Source of the DNA: Dipetalonema caudispina
Lineage: Eukaryota; Nematoda; Chromadorea; Rhabditida; Onchocercidae
Direction of reading: 5' to 3'
DNA length: 64,000 bases
NCBI GenBank assembly: GCA_013365325.1
Contig: JABVXV010000165.1
Span: forward strand, 62,001 to 126,000
The notes below the pieces were generated by a model. It did no database searches and was not told the origin of the DNA. It saw only the letters and a program-made list of their open reading frames with translations. The position numbers were made by a program, and so were the translations under genes. Shown here in pieces: positions 50,601-61,953 of this stretch (the first letter of the stretch is position 1; every line of letters begins with the position of its first letter).

Positions 50601-53600
50601 ACACATAGAAAAACGTATTGTACTTCAACAATTTCTGGAAATATACACAATGCATGCTGAAAAATACTTTTAGAAATAATTATAACCATACCAGAACATT
50701 CTTTGGCAATTTTAAATTGATCCAACATGTCAATAAAGCTGGACAGCACATCGTATCTCTTGCATTCGTACTATAACATAAGACATAACGATATGTGATA
50801 TCACATGGAAACAAATTATATGAATAATATTTAATGTGACTGATAAGTAACCAAAATCCTAGCAAACATTACAGGAAAATGCTATAAATCCCTCACCCAG
50901 TAGCAGGAGATGCACTCATCCAGCTTAGATGGACAACTATAAAAAAAACGTTTGAAAATGATCTCATATAAATTTGGTACCGCATTTCGTAGTATCATTT
51001 CCGCATGCTTCCCTTCAACGTTACATAACATGATACAAATGAATTCCGCCTGGATATCAAAATCTGAAATTATCACATGTAAATTTCTGTCATCTTGGGA
51101 AACTGATGCTGAACAAATGAAAATCTGACTTTTTCTGCCGATGATTTGTTGAAGAACATCAGCAAAAACTTCCGGAGTGAACTGCGACGGATCACCAATT
51201 CGTAGATTGTGCTTCTTGCCACCTAATTTTGGTATTTCTTCCGAGCTGAAATAAGCGGTGGATATGAAAAATCAATAGTATCAATTTTAGAAAGATGAAT
51301 CAGCATGTTGAAATTATGACCAGTGAGTTCTTTGGATCATTTATCTTAACACTTGCAAGAAGTCTTTGAAACAAAGCACTTATGGATTTCAAATGAAATC
51401 AGCAGTACCATTTAAACAAGAAGTCAGCAGAAAATTGTTCCGATGTCATGAAGTGTGTCAGTAAAGCTTTGAACGCAACATTTTTACTCTGAAATTAATG
51501 ACAGCAAGTTTGAAACAAATCATTTCAGACGACTCATGCATGAAGAAGTATGACAGATTGAAACACTTTTACAATAAAAATCGTTCAATGCCAAAGGCAA
51601 GGCAGGCGGGATATCTAATTTGATAGCTAATCACCGACAAAAACCAAACGGTTAAAGTGACCGGTAGACTAACAGGAAGAAAGACTAAAGAGGACAGTTT
51701 GAAGATTAGTATGTTAAGCTCCATTTATCAGGCAGATGTATAGCGGTGTCTGCAATGTATGGATAACACTGAATAAATGGATATTCTTCATGGCTTTTCT
51801 CATATTTTAAGAAAATTACCTGATTATCACGAAGAAGAGCCATCAAACAGTCAAGTATTCTAGATTTACCAAGTTTATTTTTCAAAAACTCGATGGCAAT
51901 AGATGTTTCTGGCACATCAGTAGATGCAATGAGTTCGATAACATCCAAATCAACAGCACACTATAATAAACTGTTTGATTACATATCTTAATTAAATCAC
52001 TGTAATTAATATAATGAGAAATTATAAAAACTTACAGAGCAACAATTTTTGCTGAAGTTGATAACACTTTCTAGCAAAGTTTTCTGCATTTCAATGCCCA
52101 AATCACTAGAAAACCAACATATTATTATTATTCATGTTATATCTTCAACTTCAAAAGAAATGCTATACTAGACATATCTCAGCACTTTATCCATAACTCT
52201 AACTTCTTCGTTTCGTTACCAAATTTTTGGAAAAAGCAACAACTGATTTCTTCAGATTTTACCTCATATGACATGCAAGCCATCTACGTACTACGACAGT
52301 CAACAAAATATCTGGAGAGCAAAAATCGAATAAGCGAGCAATATCGCTAGCTCCATCTGAGCCTGCTGTTCGACAACGCATTACCATACACAAATCGCCT
52401 AATTGTCTGCAAATTACATCGAATAAAATGTGAACGGTTTTTAGAAAAAATAAAAAATAAAAGTTAGTAGCGAGAGTAATAGCTTACTTTGAACAGGAAG
52501 AATAAAACAAGTCCCTATGCCTATGAAAACCAGCAGCATTAACAAATGCAAATAGTTGTGCGTAAGTGCGTGGATAAAATATCGATAAGCTTTGAAGAAC
52601 AGCAAAATCCATTAGAAAATGTGCATCAAAGGTATTTGTGATGGATTCCATGTTACCTTAAAAATGATAAGAATAAATTGTGAAATAAAGTGAACTATTT
52701 TTAACAGAATTTACGACGTGGAAATTTCCATTTAAGGAACATCAATCACCAAATACTTACTCAAAAGTTGAATATATGAACTGAAATTTCACCTGAACGA
52801 ACGGCGTGAGATAAAATTAAGAGATACCAAACTACCAAATTTTCACTGTTTTCCTCATTAATACCATCCAAAAAAGTTAGTCGTTGTAAAGCTTCCAAAC
52901 ACTGACCAAGTAAGGTCATTAACAAACTGTAAAAAGAACAACAATATGCTTTGTTACAAATATACAGTTAACTTCAAACTACATACTTCTAGCAACAAAT
53001 TTTTTTAAAAAAGGAAAACAATATTACATGTCACTAGTTACATTAAAAATGTAAAGAGGCGAACCGCCCAATCTTTTCAGCGGCACGATCACATATTTGT
53101 TCGATTCTTGTGAAAGCTGAACCTTCCTTCAAAACACACAGGAATATGAACAAATATGGAAGGACGACCACCAGTCGAGAAAAACAATGTAAATCCTGAA
53201 ATTTTAACAATTATATCGATTACTAACAGTTTTAACAGAACGGAAAACAAAAACTTTATTAAATTTGAGTAAACACTAACATCTTCTAAAATGCTGATCA
53301 TTTTTTTGAAAAAAGAGTCCACTGGTCGAGTAATGGTGGCACAACATGACCGCAACAAAATGACTGCACTAAAGGCTGTAGTGAAGTCCCAATTTTCTGC
53401 ATGTAATTGTTGCAAGCTTTCAAACAGGGATAAAGATGTTTTTGTCCAGCTGTAAAGAAATAGTGCAGCATTCAATTTGGGATGGTTCATAATTTTCATT
53501 TGGAAAAGTTAAGCTTTTTATTGTCATCTTCATAATTTATAAGCGATTATTAAATAAGAGACTAATAAATGCATGAAAAAGATTGAAAGGAAAAACATTA

Positions 53601-56600
53601 CCTTTGTGCATCACCGTTAATATGGGAACCGAGAGTAGCAAGAGCCCAGAGCTGAAGAACTCTTGTCGGACAAACTGTTGCTAATTGGTCGGTCGTTTGT
53701 AATATCTTCAGAAGTGTAATATCGAAAGAAAGGCGCATGTCTATGCAATCAACCAGTACTATTTGAAGACAATTTAAGGCTGGAAAGAATTTGTAGTTTG
53801 CCACATAAATAATGCGGTCTCTGTAATTGGTTAATGAATACATTATAAGCAACGAATTCAGATTTGGATTGAAATCTAAAGAATCAGAAATACAATCAGT
53901 CCAATTCCTCACTAATCTCAAAAGCTTTAGGTTCATGAAAGAGATACAAACCACATGGGATTAGATGTGGCCGCGCATTACAAGTTTTGATTAAGAGTTC
54001 CACAAATGAGCGAATTCTGTCCAATCCCATGATTACTTGTCCTCGACTTTCAGTATGAGAAAGCGATAAGAAATAATTAAATACTGAATTTAGCAATTTC
54101 TCCGCATCTGCAGCATTCCTGAACAACAGTCAAATCAAGGACTTTCGAAATAGCTTTTAAATAAAAACTGGAGTCACAGAAACCTCGAAAACAGCAGCAT
54201 CAAAACCAATTGCCTTTCCATGACATAATTATGATTTAACAGCAGAAATACTAAATTCAAAATTATACCAATTCCGAGTACTAATCTCATTCACTTGTTC
54301 AATGACGAAATTAAGCAAACGAGTTTCTGGATCCAACATAGAATAGTTTATACCACCTCGAACAAGTACACATAACAGATCCAATACCTGAAACACCATT
54401 TACCCTCGAAAAATACAGCTTTTGTTTTAAAGGACACACTCTTTTTTTCAAATGATGATTTGGAAAAAGATATGAGTTCATGAAAAACTGAAATCACCGA
54501 GCACTGCACATCCACGGAATTCGTTAACTGATATAAGCGAATTGTTAATGATACATACGGTTCAAACATGGTCACGTGCGAAGTAATTTCCATGCTGGCC
54601 GGGATTCCATCTTTAGAAATCAAGTCCTTACGCAACCAACCAGCACACCTATGCAGAATAATTTTTAGATTTTGGACAAATTTATTTAAACCTTAACTGG
54701 ACCAATCTCACTCTTTCAAATCTTGAAGAAATGAAAATGAAACATACCTTATAAGTTGCGCTTCGCCATATTCAACGCGACCTGTATTGACAACAAATTC
54801 TGTTAAAAAATTTGCACTTCTCAACATGCAAACTTCGAAGAGATCTGTAAAGGTAAAAAACAAAAATAAAATATCAAAAAACCTGAGATTTCCGACAAGC
54901 ACTAACTAAAAGCAACAATTATCTCTTCCAAGAAGCACGCTTGTGAGCTTTTGAATTACATAAACCTTGTTTTATTCTGCAGGTTACAAAATAAATGAAA
55001 CGCTGGAAAAAACTGAAGATATCCAAAAATCACCTTTAGGTTGACTAACATGATTTAACTTCAAACTCCTCAATGCATCCAGCGACAAATTTGCAAGATT
55101 ACTTCCAAATAATATTTTGAATAGCTGCATTGCAACTCGAATACTTTCAGCTGGCACAACCTCGATAACAGTTTGACAGTATAATAAAATCTAAAAAGTA
55201 AGTGTTTCAAGTTAACAGCTCTTAATGATACCAAATATGCAGGAAACAAGTTAGTATTTAGAAACATTACGTAAAAAAGCTTTTATCCAGGAAAATTTTT
55301 GTTGGCAATGGTATTAAGATATACGCTTGTTCTTAACTAATAAATGTTTTGTTGTAAATGAAAACGTAGACGATTAGTTTTCAAATGTATTCAGCATATT
55401 TCTTACTAATAACACCATACAGGTTACAATAACAATCAAAATGATCTTTATAAATCTTGGTGTAAATTACCTCTTCAAGAATATCCGCAACTTGTGGTAA
55501 TCGCATTACCTCCAGTGTACACGCTAAACAATCCAGTGCTGAAATCAACAGTGCTGTGAAACGCTCAGATGCGTCAAACGCCAAACTATTCTGAAATACA
55601 AAGCTTTTAATCATAGTAATATAAATCATGCAAAAGAAATCAAATAAGCGAGGAAGATGAGAGAAAAAATAAGCAACGAAAAAGCTCCTCACCATATAAT
55701 TGAGATAACCACCCTTTAATGAATCAGCGAAATGAATAAGACTAGAAGACTGCAGGAAGCTTGTATTTCTGGACATTTTAATACCAACACCGGTAAATGT
55801 TGAAATCGCAGAAATTCGTTGCTCCCATGATGCTATACTATGAGTGCTAACAGGAATTGCTTTACGAACGGGTGAAAGTGGTGATGGTCGCGAAAAAGAA
55901 TAAGCGGTTTGTTGTCGATGATCAATTATCAAAGAGTAATACAAATTGATAACCCTGAAAACTAAAAAGAGGAATGATATAAATGATCGGACATTATAGA
56001 AAAGAAAAATTACATTTAGTTTGCTTATAGGCCAATGAAGTTCTCAAGACCTTCAATATTTCATTTTTATAAGCAATAATTAATCCGTTTCTCAGCACCA
56101 GCTCCAAAATGCTGCATGATGTTTCAACCAATTTAATGACAGAAAGTCTTACATTGGAAAAGGTAACTGACATACCTTAACTGCAGTAGAATAAGATGTT
56201 CATATATGGAATATTTTGGGAATTTCGGCACTATATCATTAGTTTCATTAATGGCCTTCATGATGCTCACGGTGTATAAGCCTTAAAAGAGATCGTCCTG
56301 TGAGAACTTTATGCATATCTCATGTCATAGTCGAGAACTCTAAATTCATTTTCCAGCAGGGGTGTTTGGGCAAGTAGCTTCGAAAATGATGATTGAAGTT
56401 GAACAAGTTTTAAAGAAAGCAAAATTCTACAAGGTCATTTCGACAAGACTTTCGAAAAGTGCCAATGTCAATTTACCTGCAGTCATATGTGTTGCAATAT
56501 TTAAGAACTGTATGAAAGCTTGCAAATCTGTACAGCAACAATCACATTTCGAAATTATAGCAGTGATTAAACCAGTCCTCGAACTATCAATGTTTGATTC

Positions 56601-59600
56601 GAGTCCCCAGGCTTGCGCATAATGCCTAGACTTGAAACAACATAACAGTTGAAACAACCCAGCAGCAATGCCTGCCTAAATAGATCTTAGTTTATATTTG
56701 TTCTAGAATAAATTTTCATATTAAAAAAGAGTTATGTTAAAATAATTTAATAAACTTTGCCACCAACCCAAACTAGAAGTGGTTAACTAAACATGTTAAA
56801 ACACAAATTATTCAGAGCAAAGAAATAGACAAATTATTTTTAATCAAACAATAACCTGCTGCTTTTCGTCCGCACTTGTTGTTAAAATATAGAACATCTT
56901 TCTAAGTACAAAAGAAAGGTTACCCGCGGTCATAAAATTGAATGGCTGCTGCAGGAAATCGTAGTATGGACTCATACCAACGGTCTGAAAAGCAATAGAT
57001 AAGAGATGATGCATCACCAAACATTCTACGTTTCATTGCAAATAATGAGATGGAGATTTCGCATCTTATTTTTGTATGTCATACCAGAGGATTTTTAGGA
57101 AAATCGGAGCAGAGATAATCAGCAGGTTCTTTCACTGTGAAGTTATTCGGTGTTGAAGTGTAGTTCGCGTTTTCAGTTAGTCTGGAAAACTTTAAATTTT
57201 AATCTGCAAACAATGCAAGAAAATCATTAGGTATCTTAACTGCCAACAACTACTTGCTCGAAATTAACAGCGTATTTCCTACGAATTCATTCCACTATGC
57301 CACCAATTGTTGTTTAGAGTATAAATGAACGAACAAAGAAAGATGCTTTGCCGCAGCGTTCCTCACTCGTTGGTCGTCATCAGCAAGCAAATGCATATAT
57401 ATCTCAAAAATTTCGTCAGGAAGATGAGTTGCAAACGAGCTTGCAAATGCCCATTCGATGCTTGCTAGATATTCCACTACGGCTATCTGAAAAACGCATC
57501 AAATAACATATATATGACCATCATTCCAGCTGTAAGACAGATTTCCCACAAGAAGTATGTTTTTCTTTTGAATATTAGCCAGTAGCATAACATGGAGCGC
57601 AAAATGTTCATGAACAACAGTTTTAATAATAATCATAATAAATATAAAATAACCCCCAATAATTCCCAAAAGAACTAATTAAAAATATTTACCCGTAGCA
57701 AAAAATAGTTATCCCGATAATTTTCACAAGCAAATTTCGCAACATCATATACAATACCAGTTTGATAAACCAGTTTCTTAGCAGATTTTAGAGCTATCAG
57801 TAACGAGCGGCTGCAGTGAGCACGACGAATACGAATCGCATCATATACAAATGAGGCGAATGAGCAACGAAATTCTGCAAAATTGCAATTCTTAGCTTAT
57901 CTGAAGGGTGTCTTTTCAAGACAAAAGAAAACGAGAATTTCGGACTTTTAACAAATGATGCAAAGTTTTTAGAAGACCAACCATGGAGCTGTTCACCCAA
58001 GGCTCGGAATCGACATTTTTCAGCATTTACGAACACAGTGATTGCTGCAGCCTTTAACTGATCATCTTCATGATTGAGATAAAGTTGAATGTCCTTCAAT
58101 GTTTGTATACCCAAACCACCTAAATCTGTGTCAATAAATATGAAATAATGATATTTTTTACTAATAACAAATATCAAATAACCTTCCTGATTGTACTGGA
58201 AACCTTAGTTTGATAACGGGAATAATCACCTTTTGGCTGAAGAGTTATATCTGCAAATTTTGGCAAATACAAAGCAAGATTGCCCAAACAAGACATTGCC
58301 AAAATTTTGTGGCTTACACGAACTTCGCTATCAGCCAGCAATTTAAAGCACTGCCCACTTAACAAAAATCGCTTTGCCAGAAGTACAGCTGTATATGTGA
58401 GAAACGGACCGAATGCTATAAAAGATACATTTTTTTAATTTTCTCGAACATTTATATTTTCAAAATATCATCAACTAAGATCACAACTAAACTATATTAA
58501 ACATGGCATTGTTAAGATATTGCTTTTACGATCCTTCTTAACACCTATCATCAACAATGAGGTGAACTGAAATAAAAAATTACATATGTCTACAGGCAAA
58601 TATTCGGGTATCTGAGCAGACGAAATTGATGTCAATTCTGGTAACGATTCTTCTGATGAACTAGAACACTTGGTTAGATCACCGGATATTTCTAAATGTC
58701 TTAATGGATCAATAATATCCATGCCACCTTCTGAACTTGACTCGTTTTGCTAAAAAAGTAATGCGATCACGTATATTTTGAGGAATCAGTAATTTTTCAA
58801 AATTTCCCAATTTTCAGAAGACATCTTACCGCACAATCTCTATTACATAGTATTCTTCGATTTCCAAACGAAGGATGAAAGAATGATAAGCAAGCTTAGA
58901 ACTCACCATCTTTAAGCTCGAAGAACCAGCATTTAAAGGCAAACTAAATGAAGGCTGAACACTGCTACCAGCTAAATCCACTGCTTCAGAAGATACGTTA
59001 CCAAAAAGGAAATTTACTGGACTAGCTCTCAATGAACTCATACAACTGGTAGCATCTGTAAAAGAAAAAAAAAAAGTAAGATTAAAGTCTAAGTACAAGT
59101 GACACAACATTTCAAACATTAAACTAAAAACTTACGAGAAGAAGGCAAACTTGTCGGTACAGCAATATCCTGTTCTTCCATATCAGATTTCAAAGTGCTT
59201 GACTGTTGTGGATAAAATGACTCTACGTCAAGGGCAGTGAGAGGAGATGAAACCACTTTTTCGAGAAATTCCAATGAAGCAACCACAATTTCATTGTGAG
59301 GTGAAAGAAGACAGCGTAATGAATCACGAATCACCTAGAAAGAGGATCCACACAAATATAAATTCAGAACAAGTAAGAAAAAAGTAAAGCAAACTTTATT
59401 TTTCCAACAGTGATCCAGCATTTCTATTCATTAAGCTGAAGAATGATTCCACTTACACTTTGCAGACTCTCCAAATCATATTCCCTGATCCTCGATAAAT
59501 AAACAGGCCACAACAGACGCAGTGAATTCAGCGTCCCAACCAGCAGATTTCTATTTTGCTGTTCACTTGCTTTAGATAACACTTCTAAAATGAAAGGCAA

Positions 59601-61468
59601 TTCGGTTCTTACTTTAATTTTTAATATAAAACGAAAAGAAAACTGTGCAGCTGAAAGTCAACATAAAACGGTATATTTACTGAGAAAATGCAGAAAAACT
59701 TTTCTGCGTATAACTCCAACGTAAGTAGCCAATTGACTGATAATGACAGCAGCTGCCCGATTCGTCACACCTGATAGTTCCAAATTAGAAAGTGCTGCTT
59801 CATAAAGTTTCTGGAACAAAAATTAAATCAAATTGCTCCTTTTTCGTCATTCTTCCGAACAACGAGTATCTTATTTGAATAGATATCTTCTGCAGATTTT
59901 ACAAAAACAGATATTTCCAATACTTCACACTTACCAGTACCCCATCATTTGGTTGTGTCTCAAAATCCGAACCAAGGAACGCAAAAACTGGGGGAAGATA
60001 CCTTTCCAAAGCACTTTGCACAATTTCTTCTGGACGAATTAAGATTTTCGGAAGAGCGAAAATCAAATGCATTCCTATAGCCCTAAAAAAATTTTTAAAA
60101 AAATATGAAAATGAGTCAGCCATTTTTCAATCAAGAACGCTGCATCTACTTGCTAAAGGACCTGGCACGTATCACATGCACCTCTTAACTTTAAATAAAT
60201 TGGAAAGGCAGTGAAATCCAAATAACAATCTTTAGCTAACCGTGAACGATTTATTTTTACATATTTTAAAGCATCAAATAGTCGCGAAAGCGCAAAAACG
60301 AGTGATCGCGAAGGTCCATTCCGTCTAATTTCTGACATCAATACAACAATAACCCGTGAAGTGTTCATATCAATAACCAAATGCTGCAAATGATATCCAA
60401 CTGTAGCAATTCATTATATTCACTTTTTCTTGGAATCAATGGAGAAAAATGCCCAATTATGTAGTTGAAGAAGCTGAGGACGCAGTTATAGGTAGCCTAT
60501 AAATTCGACAAACTAGCAGAAATAACTTATCTACACATTAACTCTTCTTCCGTGATACCTACCCTCAGCACCGAATCCATTGTCTGTTCACTTAACATAC
60601 GAAGGTCACTGTTCCGATGATTGATGTATTCAAACAAAATTTTTACTGCACGATTGAACTCATCGTTGTATTTCGGATCCTTCCTGCAAGATGAAAAAAA
60701 AAGTTAATAAATAAAGAGGAAGTAAAAAAAAAGGATGTAATCATCAAAACTGTTTGGTCATTCGATTATGAACTGTAATGCGTCCAGCAGTACTAATGCA
60801 ATCATAACTTGGACTTGGGTATGCATCTGCATGATTTGAATCGTCTAGCAACACGATGAAGCAATGCCCCGTAAATTTTTTTGAGGTCTTTAGTGAGATG
60901 AAGCGTATATTTTTGGATAGTAAATCCAGGTATTTGGCCACATCCAGTTTCGCATCACTTTCAAATAAGTAGCGAGCTAACCAGACTTCCGATCGAACGA
61001 GCGCATCTTTGATATCTGAGAAAGCTGCATGCTCTTTTTCGCAAACTTCCAATTTTTTGCTGTAAAAATGAGGCTCATAAAATGACCATTATGATTTTGT
61101 GAATATTGCTCAATCTTATCAACAGAAGAGCAAGAACTTATCCCCTTAAGTACTTACGAACAGTGAAATTTAAAAGTGGTTTGAATTCAAAACTTTTACT
61201 ATGAAACGCATGCTTCAAAGAGAATTCCTTACGATATGTAACTGAATGTTTATGCAGTTCAGCAATAAAACTACACCAATACACTGTCCAAATGTTATTA
61301 TGGGGTACCACTCATGAAATACAAACCTTCCGCATAAACCAGTACATCCAGCTACTATATATAACCCTGAGAGTATTTATAGCGAACAAAAACTGACCTG
61401 GACGTAGTTACCCAATCTGACTTCCTAGTTGTCTGCAAAACATTAAGGGCCTTCGAAAGGCGTTCCAT
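44669..61468 (-). CDS. HTT: Huntingtin (HTT), HEAT-repeat scaffold, about 40 exons
   Basis: Very large HEAT-repeat scaffold acting in vesicle transport, autophagy and transcription. First exons: 61468-61398, 61059-60751, 60683-60563, 60383-60241, 60082-59935, 59810-59681, 59584-59457, 59334-59136, 59055-58907, 58749-58545, 58415-58230, then 58125-57849 and 57810-57693, all in phase. Matches to human HTT run colinearly from end to end: SEIRRNGPSRSLVFALSRLF (human [20 protein letters not shown]), RPEEIVQSALERYLPPVFAF, SEVRVSHKILAMSCLGNLAL, LLADDDQRVRNAAAKHLSLF, LDCLACTLEVMRLPQVADIL, LFKILFGSNLANLSLDALRS, FEPYVSLTIRLYQLTNSVDV and, near the C-terminus, LLSDLFTEMDQYRFVFGHMK. The end reads FLCVTKFFVSQIFL, shorter than the human C-terminus. 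The N-terminus (MERLSKALNVLQ) has no polyglutamine or polyproline. Total length was not computed; by rough estimate it is around 2,000 residues against 3,144 in human. Exons downstream of 57.7 kb were recognised but not all delimited. Confidence 0.92.
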
Positions 61469-61503
61469 CTTACAAATTTTTCTTTAAACAATCATAAGAA
61501 CTC

Positions 61504-61532
61504 CCTACAAAAGCAAAAAAAAAAAAAAAAAA
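61504..61532 (-). promoter_or_regulatory. Probable trans-splice acceptor of huntingtin mRNA
   Basis: In minus-strand orientation a run of 18 T, then GC and TTTTGTAG, ends 36 bases upstream of the huntingtin ATG. This is a strong acceptor with no upstream exon needed for coding, as expected for spliced-leader addition. It lies about 450 bases after the stop of the upstream same-strand gene. Confidence 0.5.
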
Positions 61533-61953
61533 TTACAGACATACAGTCTATTTGGAAAGCATGTTTGACTACACTGGTCATTTTATCTTAGAAACATTTA
61601 GATAGATAACCGTGGTTCATTTGAAATAGACCGAAACTTTTTTCACATCTCTATACTGAAAGTCCTTTCCCAAGTACTACTACCGTTCAACAACTAACTC
61701 ACAACGATACCTTTATATCATCCCTTCTAAAAACTTCTTTCTAGGTAGTCTTGAAATTTTGTCGAGATATCAGAGAAAAGATTTCTATGGGAAGATGACC
61801 CACAGCTCAAGCAGCAGCTTCCACAGAAAGATAACATTTGCTCACACAAAGAAGAAAATTTATAAGTTTTATTTCCATAACAAAATAAAACTAAGAAATA
61901 CAAAGTAAAAGGAAAAGAGTAAAATTATGATGGAGGAATGTGCAAAGTCATAA

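Noticed and set aside
56362..56622. 86-codon plus-strand open frame
   Set aside because: Antisense shadow of a huntingtin exon whose minus-strand frame (YAQAWGLESNIDSSRTGLIT) fits the gene.
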